Below are positions 18,789 to 27,429 of a stretch of 64,000 nucleotides of DNA, piece after piece. Location: positions 372,001 to 436,000 of the forward strand of contig NZ_JAICBX010000002.1 in the NCBI RefSeq assembly GCF_019492055.1. The letters run 5' to 3'. The position numbers were made by a program, and so were the translations under genes. Source of the stretch: Flavimaribacter sediminis. GTDB taxonomy: Bacteria > Pseudomonadota > Alphaproteobacteria > Rhizobiales > Rhizobiaceae. Position 1 is the first letter of the stretch; each line of letters begins with the position of its first letter. The notes beneath the pieces are model-generated. The model had not been told where the DNA came from and made no database searches. It worked only from the letters and a program-made list of their open reading frames with translations.

Positions 18789-19417
18789 AACCGCCTGTCA
18801 GGCCTGTGTCGGACGATGATCCGGCCTATCACGGCCTGATCCTCGACCGGTTCGATGCACAATCACGTTACAAACTGCTGACGGGAACCGTGACGCCGAG
18901 ACCAATTGCGCTCGTTTCCACGGTGTCTTCAGCGGGGATCGTAAACGTGGCGCCCTTCAGCCAGTTCATGATCGTTGCGGCCAATCCGGGACTGCTGGGT
19001 TTCTCGGCGTCGCCACTTGCAGACGGGCCGAAACATACGGTGCGCAATATCCGGGAAAGCGGAGAACTGGTCATCAACACTCCGAACTTTTCCATGGCGG
19101 AACAGGTCCAGGCGTGCGCAGATGAGCTTCCGGAAGGAGAGAGCGAGGCTCGCCATGCCGGCCTCGATCTCGTCGCGTCGGAAACGGTCGCGCCGCCACG
19201 TGTCGCTGGCGCCCCGGTCCAGTTCGAGTGCGAACTAGAGAAATTCGTGGAGTTCGGCGACTTGCCAAACATCATCGTCGTTGCACGGGTTCGGCTCATG
19301 CACCTGCGCGAAGACCTGCTTCTGACCGGCAATCGCATCGACACAGCCGCGCTCGATCCACTCGCCCGCATTGGCGGACGCAATTATACGCGGCTTGGCG
19401 AGTTGAAAGAGGTCTGA
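18782..19417 (+). CDS. Flavin reductase-like protein (FMN-binding split barrel)
   Basis: A 211-residue protein from the ATG at 18782, which overlaps the upstream stop; an in-frame ATG at 18755 is inside the previous gene. The motif LLTGTVTPRPIALVSTVSSAG followed by NVAPFSQFMIVAANPGLLGFS is characteristic of the flavin-reductase (DIM6/RutF/HpaC-like) fold. It probably supplies FMNH2 to the two LLM monooxygenases. It is the last gene of the plus-strand run and is convergent with the aldolase-SDR gene. Confidence 0.9.
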   Translation: MLEPPVRPVSDDDPAYHGLILDRFDAQSRYKLLTGTVTPRPIALVSTVSSAGIVNVAPFSQFMIVAANPGLLGFSASPLADGPKHTVRNIRESGELVINTPNFSMAEQVQACADELPEGESEARHAGLDLVASETVAPPRVAGAPVQFECELEKFVEFGDLPNIIVVARVRLMHLREDLLLTGNRIDTAALDPLARIGGRNYTRLGELKEV

Positions 19418-19540
19418 CGCTGTTCCGCGACCCAGGCAATTCTTCGCATCCGAAATTCCTTCTCGTCCCAAGGCTGTCGGTCTGGAATTTCCACAAGCTC
19501 AATTGATTTCAGAAGGATGACCGGCAAACCTCCAATGACG

Positions 19541-21496
19541 TCAGATCACACGTTCATTGCCGCCATCGACCGGCAGCTGAGCACCTGTCGTGCGGCGCAA
19601 CGTGCCGTCGACGAAGGCGACGGCGGCCCGTCCGACATCGGCGGAAGTAATTTCAGTCTTCATGAGATTGCGCGTCTTGTATTGCTCGACGGTCAGCCCG
19701 TAGCGTTTGGCCGAGGTTTCCAGGGCTTCCTTCGTCCAGAGATTCGTGTCGAACACAGCATCGGGATGGATGACGTTGACCGTGATGCCTTCTTCCGCAA
19801 GTTCAAGAGCGGCGACGCGGGCGAGCTGTGTAAGCCCTGCCTTGGATACTGAATAGGCCGCCGCAGCGGCGCCGGGAGCAAGCACGTTGCGCGAGCCGAC
19901 GAAGACGACGGCCGGATCGACGCCGTGACGCAAAAATGGAATACTGTGTTTCAGAAGCTTGCGGTGGGACGTCAGATTGACGGCCATGGCCGCATCCCAG
20001 TCATCATCCTCCAATGCTTCGATCCGCGCTCCTGTCCGAAAGATGCCGGCATTGGAAATCAGGATGTCGATCCCTCCGTAGCGGTCAACAATTTCGGCAA
20101 GCGCCGCTTTCACGCCGGCCTCGTCCACCAGATCAAGCACGAGACTTTCGAAACCCGGCCGGTTCATCCGTTGAAGAATGGCGGCATCGAGATCGAGACC
20201 GACGACGACAGCCCCTTTCGCGGCGAGCACCTCTGTGCAGGCTTTTCCGATGCCCGCGGCCGCGCCGCTGACAACGGCGATCTTGCCCGTCAGTTCCAGA
20301 GGCGGCTTCTGGGACTTGAGTTTCGCCTGTTCGAGTTCCCAGTATTCAAGATCCCGCAGGTCCGCTTCGGTTAGCCCCTGCCAGTCTCCGATCGCGCTCG
20401 CATACGAAAGCGCCCTGACCGTCGCAAAGCTGACATCGGACGATATCATGGCGCGCTTCAGATTCGGTCCAAAACTGCGGCTCGAACCGTCGGCGAACAG
20501 AACCCAGTGCGGGTATGGCGGCAACATCGTCAGCGTCCCGTCGGCCGCCCGATCAAAATAGTCCCGATAATCAGCTTCGAAGTATTCCATCGCCAACTGC
20601 GGGTCATCGGCGACAACCGCCGGAAACGGCTTGTTGTGTATGACATGCTCCGGCGTCAGCGTGCCCTTGCGCAGCATGGCGGCAAATTTTTCCACCTGGC
20701 CGTCGGGCAACGTCGCCCCCTTTCGTGAGATCAGCGGTTGGCCGGCTATATCACTGGCGATGCGCCGTGTCCGCGCGACCAGGACTGGGTCCGTATCGGC
20801 TTCGCCGGCGATCTCAACCGGACCGTATCGCCGCTCCAGCCAGTTTCCGGCCCGCGTTGCGATATCCACCATGCGCTCGTAACTGTCCCTCGCATTGTCG
20901 GCATAGGTGAAGACGCCGTGATGTTCGAGGATAACCGCATCGGCCGCCTGCAACCGGCCGGATGTGATGTATGGCTTCAATTGCACAGCCAGATCGAAAC
21001 CCGGTTTGACGTAAGGCAAGATTAGAACGTTTTCACCATAAATCTCCGAGAGCAGCCTGGCCCCCTCAGGCGTGTTGGAGATTGTCAGAACCGCGTCGGC
21101 ATGACTGTGATCGACATATTTGAAGGGAATGATCGCGTGCACGATCGCCTCTATCGAGGCCGCCGCCGCATTGCTGTCGAGCCGTGCGCGACGAACCTCG
21201 TTGACCATGTCGGAATCGCTCAGGCTCTCGAGCTCCGCGAGCCGCAGGAGATGCAGCAGGCTAAGCGCCGTAAAACCCTCTTCGCCCATCGCGCCGAGAT
21301 CGAAACCGCTCGCCTTGACCCAGATGATCTCCAGCTTGTCGCCGAAGCGGTCCACCGTGGTCGATTTGACCGAAGTGTTGCCGCCGCCATGCAGCACAAG
21401 CGCGGTGTCCTCGCCGATCAGCCGCGAGGAATAGGCGCGCATCGCCAGATCCGTTTCGAGGCTGGATGCCCTTTTTGCATCCCATCTGTTCCTCAT
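19541..21496 (-). CDS. Bifunctional class II aldolase / short-chain dehydrogenase (RhaD-type fusion)
   Basis: Fusion protein of 651 residues from the ATG at 21496, preceded by GAGG; the open frame continues upstream but overlaps the lsrF-like gene and is not used. The N-terminal ~400 residues are a class II (metal-dependent) aldolase/adducin domain, with VLHGGGNTSVKS, YVDHSHADAVLTISN and LEHHGVFTYADN supplying likely metal His residues. The C-terminal ~240 residues are an SDR with SGAAAGIGKACTEV, ISNAGIF and AYSVSKAGL. This architecture is known for rhamnulose-1-phosphate aldolase/lactaldehyde dehydrogenase-type proteins. It should cleave a keto-sugar phosphate to DHAP plus an aldehyde and convert a carbonyl product. 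Confidence 0.9.
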   Translation of the reverse strand: MRNRWDAKRASSLETDLAMRAYSSRLIGEDTALVLHGGGNTSVKSTTVDRFGDKLEIIWVKASGFDLGAMGEEGFTALSLLHLLRLAELESLSDSDMVNEVRRARLDSNAAAASIEAIVHAIIPFKYVDHSHADAVLTISNTPEGARLLSEIYGENVLILPYVKPGFDLAVQLKPYITSGRLQAADAVILEHHGVFTYADNARDSYERMVDIATRAGNWLERRYGPVEIAGEADTDPVLVARTRRIASDIAGQPLISRKGATLPDGQVEKFAAMLRKGTLTPEHVIHNKPFPAVVADDPQLAMEYFEADYRDYFDRAADGTLTMLPPYPHWVLFADGSSRSFGPNLKRAMISSDVSFATVRALSYASAIGDWQGLTEADLRDLEYWELEQAKLKSQKPPLELTGKIAVVSGAAAGIGKACTEVLAAKGAVVVGLDLDAAILQRMNRPGFESLVLDLVDEAGVKAALAEIVDRYGGIDILISNAGIFRTGARIEALEDDDWDAAMAVNLTSHRKLLKHSIPFLRHGVDPAVVFVGSRNVLAPGAAAAAYSVSKAGLTQLARVAALELAEEGITVNVIHPDAVFDTNLWTKEALETSAKRYGLTVEQYKTRNLMKTEITSADVGRAAVAFVDGTLRRTTGAQLPVDGGNERVI

Positions 21497-21530
21497 CAGT
21501 GCATACCTCACGGCGATCGGAATAGCCCGG

Positions 21531-22418
21531 TCAGGCCGCAGCTTTCTGCTGCAGATCCTGGAACAGTTCATAGGCCTGCGCCCCGGTCTTTCCATGATGA
21601 ACGACGGCGGCAAGCGACTTGAGCATCGCCACTGGATCGGAAGACTGGAAGACGTTGCGCCCCATGTCGACGCCGGCTGCGCCCTGGTCGACCGCACGGT
21701 AGGCCATCTCCAGCGCCTCATTTTCCGGCAGCTTCTTGCCGCCGGCGATAACGATCGGAACGGGGCAGCCGAGCACAATCTTTTCGAATCCCTCGTCGAC
21801 GTAGTATGACTTGACGAACTGGGAGCCGATCTCGGCCGCGATGCGGGTCGCCAGGCCGAAGTAACGTGCGTCGCGAACCATGTCCTTGCCGACGCCGGTC
21901 ACCGCCATTGTCGGAATACCGTAGCGCGCGCCGGTGTCGATCAGCTTAACCACGTTACCGATGGACTTGTGTTCGTATTCGGCCCCGACATAAATCTGCG
22001 CCGCCATGGCGCAGGCCCCGAGACGCACTGCGTCGTCGATATCTACGCCAACCAACTCGTTGGAAAGCTCCGAAAGAATACTGTTTCCGGCGCTGCAGCG
22101 CAGCACCACCGGCTTGTTGGATTCCGGCGGGATCGTCGTGCGGAGCGCGCCTCGCGTGCACATCAGAACATCGGCGTGCTCGGCGAGCGGCGCGATCGAC
22201 AGATCCATGCGCTCGAGACCGGTCGTCGGCCCCTGGAAATAACCGTGATCGAATGCGAGCATCACCGTGCGGCCGGACTGCGGATTGAAAATCCGAGACA
22301 GTCGCGCCTTCATGCCCCAGTCATAGTGCGCGGCCCCCTTGAGATAGAACCGACTTGTATCGGCGGGCTGATCCTCGCCCCAGTCCTTGCCGTCCTTGAT
22401 GTCGTCGAGATCCGCCAT
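21531..22418 (-). CDS. lsrF: LsrF-like class I aldolase/thiolase (3-hydroxy-5-phosphonooxypentane-2,4-dione thiolase family)
   Basis: A 295-residue class I aldolase that matches E. coli LsrF almost residue for residue over long stretches: start [13 protein letters not shown], then [36 protein letters not shown] and [17 protein letters not shown]. Lys203 in FVKSYYV occupies the position of the LsrF Schiff-base lysine. LsrF transfers an acetyl unit from the phosphorylated autoinducer-2 derivative to CoA, giving DHAP and acetyl-CoA. No LsrK, LsrG or LsrB was recognised here, so orthology of function is uncertain; the neighbours are DhaK and DhaL. Confidence 0.88.
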   Translation of the reverse strand: MADLDDIKDGKDWGEDQPADTSRFYLKGAAHYDWGMKARLSRIFNPQSGRTVMLAFDHGYFQGPTTGLERMDLSIAPLAEHADVLMCTRGALRTTIPPESNKPVVLRCSAGNSILSELSNELVGVDIDDAVRLGACAMAAQIYVGAEYEHKSIGNVVKLIDTGARYGIPTMAVTGVGKDMVRDARYFGLATRIAAEIGSQFVKSYYVDEGFEKIVLGCPVPIVIAGGKKLPENEALEMAYRAVDQGAAGVDMGRNVFQSSDPVAMLKSLAAVVHHGKTGAQAYELFQDLQQKAAA

Positions 22419-22450
22419 GGTGTGTTCCTTCCTGTGTGGAATTTTTTTCT

Positions 22451-23086
22451 TCAGGACACCTTCGCCGCGTTTTTCATCGCGTCGAGGATGATCGATATGG
22501 AAATCGCGCCGGGGTCGGGATGACCAATGCTGCGTTCGCCAAGCGACCGCGCCTTGCCGGTGGTCGCCAGCATCTCTTTCGTGGCGTCTACTCCCTTATC
22601 GGCCGCTTCCGACGCCGCGGCGATGACTGCGGATACATCGTCTCCGCCGAATGCCTTTGCCGCCCGCGCGGCGGGCGCGACCGCATCGAGCATGGTCTTC
22701 TGGCCTTCCTCGACACCTCCCCGCTTTGCGACGGCCGCCTGAGCTTCCTCAAGGAAGGCTGCAAAGCTCTCGGCAGTGATGGCGTCTGCGCCGGCGAACG
22801 CCTTCGCGCCGGACCGGAAGACCGTGCCAAAAACAGCCCCAGCCGCGCCGCCTGTTTTCGACATGATCGCCATACCTACCTGCTTGAAAGCGTCTTCGAT
22901 GGTTTCCGGCGGTTTGGAACCCAGGCTTTCGAGGGCCGCTTCAAAACCACGGCGCATGCCGATGCCGTGATCACCGTCGCCTGTCGCGAGGTCGGCGTCC
23001 GTCAACCGGTCGACATTCGCGATCACGTCGTCCGCGACCGATCTCAGCATAGCAACGGTGGCGTCCCTGTCGATTTTCTTGACCAT
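22451..23086 (-). CDS. dhaL: Dihydroxyacetone kinase, DhaL subunit
   Basis: Nucleotide-binding subunit of 211 residues (ATG at 23086 with AAGG eight bases upstream). The Mg-binding motif [20 protein letters not shown] near residue 40 is diagnostic of DhaL, and the all-alpha barrel pattern follows ([33 protein letters not shown]). It transfers phosphate to the substrate held by DhaK. No DhaM phosphotransfer protein is in the window, so whether it is ATP- or PTS-driven is unresolved. It lies ten bases after dhaK. Confidence 0.93.
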   Translation of the reverse strand: MVKKIDRDATVAMLRSVADDVIANVDRLTDADLATGDGDHGIGMRRGFEAALESLGSKPPETIEDAFKQVGMAIMSKTGGAAGAVFGTVFRSGAKAFAGADAITAESFAAFLEEAQAAVAKRGGVEEGQKTMLDAVAPAARAAKAFGGDDVSAVIAAASEAADKGVDATKEMLATTGKARSLGERSIGHPDPGAISISIILDAMKNAAKVS

Positions 23087-23096
23087 GATCAACGCC

Positions 23097-24104
23097 TTAC
23101 ATGTTCGAGAAGCCGACCGAGCTCGCCGGCATGTCGAGATAGTGCTTCAGTTCGTCGTCCAGTTTCATCAGTGTGACCGAGAAGCCGGCCATTTCCTGAA
23201 CCGTGAGCCACGTTCCCACGAGGGTACGATGCACGGTAATGCCCTGCTCATCGAAGACATGCCTCAGGCGGCGATTGACGACCAGCATCTCCATCATGGT
23301 GGTTGCGCCGAGATTGTTGATCAGCAGAGCCACCTCGTCGCCCTTTCCGAAAGGCAGATCGGAGAGGATCTTTTCGATGAGCTGGTCTGTTATCTCGTCG
23401 GCAGTCTGCAGTTTCTGACGCGCTATTCCGGCCTCGCCATGTGCGCCCATGCCGATCTCGATTTCGTCATCGGCGAGTTCGAAAGTCAGCTTTCCGGTCT
23501 CGGGTATCGAACCGGCGGAGACCGCGACGCCCATGGTGCGAACATTGTCGCCGGCCTTTCTTGTCACGCGCTCGACCTCGTCGAGACTGTCGAGTTCGGC
23601 GGCCGCGCCGCCGGCGATCTTGATCATCAGCACGTCGCCGGCAATGCCGCGTCGGTCATCCATTCGGTCGGGAGGAGCGGCTGCGACGTCGTCGCGTACA
23701 CGCACAGTGCGCACATCGATCCCGTCGTCCTCGAGCATTTCAGCGGCGATGTCGAAATTCATGTTGTCGCCGGCATAATTTCCATAGAGAAAAAGAATGC
23801 CGTTGCCCCGGTCCACCGCCTTGGCGGCTTCATAGATCGTGTCCGGAGAAGGGGCGGCGAAGATCTCGCCGCAAGCGGCGCCGTCCCCGAGATTTTTCCC
23901 GACGAAGCCATGAAACATAGGCTCATGGCCGCTTCCGCCGCCGATCAGCAGCGCTACCTTGCCGTCCGGGATTTCCTTTTTGACGATGGCGTCGTGATCC
24001 GGCAATTTTACGACGGCGCCATCATTTGCGAACACCAGCCCGTCGATCATTTCCGAGACGGCCTTGCGGGGATCATTGAGAATCTTCTTCGTTGGCTTAG
24101 ACAC
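23097..24104 (-). CDS. dhaK: Dihydroxyacetone kinase, DhaK substrate-binding subunit
   Basis: A 335-residue DhaK. It shows ALLIGGGSGHEPMFHGFVGK near residue 55 and MGAHGEAGIARQK, in which His222 should form the covalent hemiaminal with the ketone substrate. FLYGNYAGDNMNFDIAAEM is also typical. The start is a GTG at 24104 with GGAGGA five bases upstream, overlapping the small membrane-protein gene by eight bases. DhaK homologues also act on erythrulose and similar short ketoses, so the true substrate may be larger than dihydroxyacetone. Confidence 0.93.
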   Translation of the reverse strand: MSKPTKKILNDPRKAVSEMIDGLVFANDGAVVKLPDHDAIVKKEIPDGKVALLIGGGSGHEPMFHGFVGKNLGDGAACGEIFAAPSPDTIYEAAKAVDRGNGILFLYGNYAGDNMNFDIAAEMLEDDGIDVRTVRVRDDVAAAPPDRMDDRRGIAGDVLMIKIAGGAAAELDSLDEVERVTRKAGDNVRTMGVAVSAGSIPETGKLTFELADDEIEIGMGAHGEAGIARQKLQTADEITDQLIEKILSDLPFGKGDEVALLINNLGATTMMEMLVVNRRLRHVFDEQGITVHRTLVGTWLTVQEMAGFSVTLMKLDDELKHYLDMPASSVGFSNM

Positions 24105-24297
24105 CGTTTTCCTCCTCCTTCACGGTTTCGCCTGGCAGATGGTCGAGTATCAGGAACAGGACCACGCCTGAAAGCAGCACCGGGAACCCATAGACAAAGA
24201 TTTCGTGCGAGATTGGCTGGCACAGCATCGCAAATCCCGCAATGATCAGCGTGCTGGCGTAACGATAGAACCCGTTTCGGGTGAGATAACGGCCCAT
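24097..24297 (-). CDS. Small two-span membrane protein of an ABC importer operon
   Basis: A 66-residue protein starting at an ATG that overlaps the ATPase stop (TGATG). Two hydrophobic stretches, ASTLIIAGFAMLCQPI and FVYGFPVLLSGVVLFLIL, are joined by a short loop, and the C-terminus is acidic. I do not recognise a named family. Its strict coupling between the ATPase and dhaK genes argues that it is translated and belongs to the importer, perhaps as an accessory membrane subunit comparable in position to GlpU of the rhizobial glycerol transporter; that comparison is inference. Confidence 0.65.
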   Translation of the reverse strand: MGRYLTRNGFYRYASTLIIAGFAMLCQPISHEIFVYGFPVLLSGVVLFLILDHLPGETVKEEENGV

Positions 24298-25403
24298 CAC
24301 TCCTCTCCTCCGTGCCCGCGCGAGATCAGATCGCCGCTCTCCGGATCAAAAAGGAAGGCCGCGCCTTCGGCGATGCTGAAAGCACAGGTTTCGCCCTGCC
24401 TGTAGTGCAACTTGTCCTCAAGGACCTTACGAAATGATCCGGCGTCCGTCTCGACCTGGACAGCGCTTTCGTAGCCTCGATTGTCGACGGCGTAGATGCG
24501 GCCAGGATTTGATTGTGTGGCGCCTTCGTCGACCATTGCGATGTCCTCAGGCCAGACGCCGAGCAGCACCTTGCCGTCCTTGTTGCCCGAGAACGCGAAA
24601 TCCGAAAGCGGAAAGCGCTGCAGGAAGCCGCAGACGGCCACCTGTCCTTCCTCGATCGAAGCGTTGAAGAACGCCATGGACGGGCTGCCGATGAGCCGTC
24701 CTACGAAAGCGTTCGCTGGACGCGCATAGATCTCCTCGATTGTACCGGCCTGCAGGATGCGACCCTCATTGATGATGCCGATGCGGTCAGCGATTGCGAT
24801 CGCGCCGTGATAGTCGTGCGTGGCGTAGAGCATCGTGGAGCGATGTTCGCGGTGGATCTGGCGCAGTTCGGCGCGCAGGCCTTCGCGCAGTTTCAAATCC
24901 AGCGCCGAAAGCGGCTCGTCGAGCAGAAACATGCGCGGACGTCGCACCAGCGTGCGGGCGATCGCCACGCGCTGCTTTTCACCGCCGGAAAGGGTATCAA
25001 CATCACGGTCAAGCAGATGATCGATCTGCAACAGTTCGGCGGTGCGCTTCACGCGCTTCGATATCTCGTCTTCCGGCTCGCGATAGGCGGGAGACCGGAG
25101 CGCAAAGGCGATATTGTCGTAAACATCGAGCACTGGCAGCAAGTTGAACCCTTCGAAGACGATCGAGACGTCGCGACCGGAAGGCTCGATATCGGTGACG
25201 TCGTCGCCGCCGAGATGCACCTTGCCTTCGTCGAGGTCGATAAGGCCGGCGGAGGCGAGCAGCGTCGAGCTCTTGCCAGCTCCGGTGGGGCCGAGCAGCG
25301 CGAAGATCTCGTTGTCGCGAACCTCCAGATCGACGCCACGCAGCGCCCGCTTGCCAGCATAGGATTTCTTCAGACCCGTCAACTGCAACATCGGGGTGGT
25401 CAT
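24297..25403 (-). CDS. ABC transporter ATPase 1 (CUT1/glycerol-type), Q-loop variant
   Basis: ATPase of 368 residues with Walker A GPTGAGKSS (38-46), signature LSGGEKQRVAIAR (138-150), Walker B MFLLDEPLSALD and an intact switch His (YATHDYHG). The Q-loop glutamine is replaced by Glu84 (IVFEGFNLLP). A TOBE-type regulatory domain follows. It is one of two different ATPases in this operon and probably pairs with ATPase 2 to form a heterodimer, as in GlpS/GlpT glycerol importers. It overlaps the genes on both sides by a few bases. Confidence 0.9.
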   Translation of the reverse strand: MTTPMLQLTGLKKSYAGKRALRGVDLEVRDNEIFALLGPTGAGKSSTLLASAGLIDLDEGKVHLGGDDVTDIEPSGRDVSIVFEGFNLLPVLDVYDNIAFALRSPAYREPEDEISKRVKRTAELLQIDHLLDRDVDTLSGGEKQRVAIARTLVRRPRMFLLDEPLSALDLKLREGLRAELRQIHREHRSTMLYATHDYHGAIAIADRIGIINEGRILQAGTIEEIYARPANAFVGRLIGSPSMAFFNASIEEGQVAVCGFLQRFPLSDFAFSGNKDGKVLLGVWPEDIAMVDEGATQSNPGRIYAVDNRGYESAVQVETDAGSFRKVLEDKLHYRQGETCAFSIAEGAAFLFDPESGDLISRGHGGEE

Positions 25404-26488
25404 GCCGCCTTCTCCACTGCGCTTACACGCTCCCCAGTCTCGGCATTGAAGAAGATCAGCCCGCCCTTCTCGAAGGCGATGCGCGATTCTCCCGTTCCCT
25501 GTTCGACACGGTGATCGACGCCCTGATATTCGTTGTCGCCGATGCGGAACAGGAAATAGCGTTCCCGTCCGACAGAATAGACATCCTCAACCTCGACCGG
25601 AAAACCGTCGGCAACTTCTTCGTTGACAAGCCGGATGTCGCGCGGGCGCACACCCAGGCGCAGTTTTTGGCGGCTGCTCGCAACGTCAGCCGGAATGGCG
25701 GCCTCCGGCAGGACGATGGCGCTGTCGCCAAGCCGCAGGCCGCCAGGCGCCGGCACGAGATCGATCAGGTTCATACTCGGCGAACCAATGAACTGGCCGG
25801 CGAAGACATTATCTGGCTTATGGAAGATGCGGTCCGGCTCGGCGACCTGGACGATCTTCGAGTTGTTCATGAGCACGATGCGATCGGCGAGCGACATCGC
25901 CTCTCGCTGGTCATGTGTCACATAGATGGTTGTCACGCCGAGTTCGCGCTGCAGGTGGCCGAGCTCCCAGCGCATCTCCTCGCGGAACTGTTCGTCGATC
26001 GCCGAGAGCGGCTCGTCGAGCAGGAGCACGGCCGGATCACGGATGACGGCGCGGGCGAGCGATACTTTTTGTTTGGCGCCGGGCGGCAGTGCGGCCGGAT
26101 AGCGCTTCAGTTCGTCGCCCAGCCCGAACACCTCGGTCACCCAATCGAGCTTGCGCTTTATTTCCGACGAGGGAATACCGCGCGCCTTCAAGGGGAAGAC
26201 AATGTTCTCGCGAACCTTGAGATGCGGATAGAGAGAGACGAACTGGAACACCATCGCGATGTTGCGCTCGCTTGGCTTCAGATCGTTGACGCGCTCGCCG
26301 TCGAACAGGATGTCGCCATTCGTGGCGTCGACAAGACCGGCGATCGAGCGCAGCGTGGTCGTCTTGCCACAGCCGGACGGGCCGAGATAGACGACAAACT
26401 CGCCGTCATTGACCGTCAGATTCACCTTATCGACGGCGGTAAATGCGCCGAAGGAGATTGACAGATCCCTCAGTTCAATCTTCGCCAT
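25400..26488 (-). CDS. ABC transporter ATPase 2 (CUT1/glycerol-type), degenerate signature
   Basis: ATPase of 362 residues starting MAKIELRDLSISFG at 26488, where the ATG overlaps the upstream permease stop; the longer open frame beyond is antisense noise. Walker A GPSGCGKTT (36-44), Q82, Walker B VLLLDEPLSAID and the switch His are intact. The ABC signature reads LPPGAKQKV (134-142) instead of LSGGQ. Together with the Q-loop change in ATPase 1, this predicts one good and one poor ATP site in the heterodimer. The C-terminal domain is MalK/UgpC-like. Confidence 0.9.
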   Translation of the reverse strand: MAKIELRDLSISFGAFTAVDKVNLTVNDGEFVVYLGPSGCGKTTTLRSIAGLVDATNGDILFDGERVNDLKPSERNIAMVFQFVSLYPHLKVRENIVFPLKARGIPSSEIKRKLDWVTEVFGLGDELKRYPAALPPGAKQKVSLARAVIRDPAVLLLDEPLSAIDEQFREEMRWELGHLQRELGVTTIYVTHDQREAMSLADRIVLMNNSKIVQVAEPDRIFHKPDNVFAGQFIGSPSMNLIDLVPAPGGLRLGDSAIVLPEAAIPADVASSRQKLRLGVRPRDIRLVNEEVADGFPVEVEDVYSVGRERYFLFRIGDNEYQGVDHRVEQGTGESRIAFEKGGLIFFNAETGERVSAVEKAA

Positions 26489-27426
26489 CAGTAGCGCTCC
26501 CCGAGTTTCATCAGATGCCGGACGAGGATCAGCGACAGGCCGATGATGATGCAGAGCAGTATCACGGCAAGTGCAGACGCTTCTCCGGTGTAGAAATAGT
26601 TGAATGCGGTTTTTGCGACGGCGAAGGAGACGGTTTCGGTGCTCGATCCCGGCCCGCCGCCGGTCAGCGCAAAGAACAGGTCGTACTGCTTGAAGCTGTC
26701 GATCAGCCTGAGGATCAGCGCGATGAAGAGCACCGGAGCCGACATTGGCAAGGTGATGCGGAAGAACACATAAGCCTGGCTGGCGCCATCGACTTCCGCT
26801 GCCTCGTAGATCGTTTCGGGAATGCCCCGGAACGCCGCGGTCGCAAGCAGGATTATGAAAGGGGTCCACATCCAGGTGTCGGCGGCGGCGGCCGCCCACA
26901 GGGCAGCATCGGTCTGACCCAGCCAGTCGACCTTCCCGAGGCCGACGAGGGTGAGCATGTAGTTGACGATGCCCCACTCCGAATTCAGCATGTAGCGCCA
27001 CAAAAAACCTACGACTACCGGAGACAGCATCATCGGCATCATCAGCAGGGTGAAGATGACGTCGCGGCCACGGAAACTCTTTTGAAGCTGGTAGCCGACG
27101 AAGATGCCGATGATCATCTGCAGGCTTACGCACAGAAAGACGAACTTGCCGGTGAAAACGAAACGTTGCCACAGGTCCGGATCGCTCAGCAGATAGCTGT
27201 AGTTGTCGAAACCGGCCGGCGTCATGCCGGCATTCGGACGCAGCGCCGAGAAATTGTGAAAGCTGTAGAAGACCAGCGAGAAGATTGGATAGGCCACCAT
27301 GAAGATCAGGATCAGCAGGGTGGGCGAAAGGAATCCGAGGATCATCAGTCGACCGGAGGACTTCTTCTTCGCGGGCTTGCCGGTCGCGCGCATCGTGGCG
27401 GCGGCGTCTGTCGTTTGCATGGACAT
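26488..27426 (-). CDS. ABC transporter permease, CUT1 (MalF/UgpA-like)
   Basis: Inner-membrane permease of 312 residues with about six spans after a charged cytoplasmic N-terminus (residues 1-25, GKPAKKKSSGR). The coupling loop IYEAAEVDGASQAYVFFRIT is a canonical EAA motif. It works with the following permease and the two ATPases in sugar, polyol or glycerol import. The gene lies three bases after the stop of the second permease. Confidence 0.93.
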   Translation of the reverse strand: MSMQTTDAAATMRATGKPAKKKSSGRLMILGFLSPTLLILIFMVAYPIFSLVFYSFHNFSALRPNAGMTPAGFDNYSYLLSDPDLWQRFVFTGKFVFLCVSLQMIIGIFVGYQLQKSFRGRDVIFTLLMMPMMLSPVVVGFLWRYMLNSEWGIVNYMLTLVGLGKVDWLGQTDAALWAAAAADTWMWTPFIILLATAAFRGIPETIYEAAEVDGASQAYVFFRITLPMSAPVLFIALILRLIDSFKQYDLFFALTGGGPGSSTETVSFAVAKTAFNYFYTGEASALAVILLCIIIGLSLILVRHLMKLGERY

Positions 27427-27429
27427 TGT

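Noticed and set aside
19453-19492. GAAATTCC / GGAATTTC inverted repeat as a terminator after the flavin reductase gene
   Set aside because: Arms are only eight A+T-rich bases with a 24-base loop and no T-run, so it may be chance.
21497-21778. Upstream extension of the aldolase-SDR fusion
   Set aside because: It overlaps the lsrF-like gene out of frame and lacks homology; the ATG at 21496 has a ribosome site.
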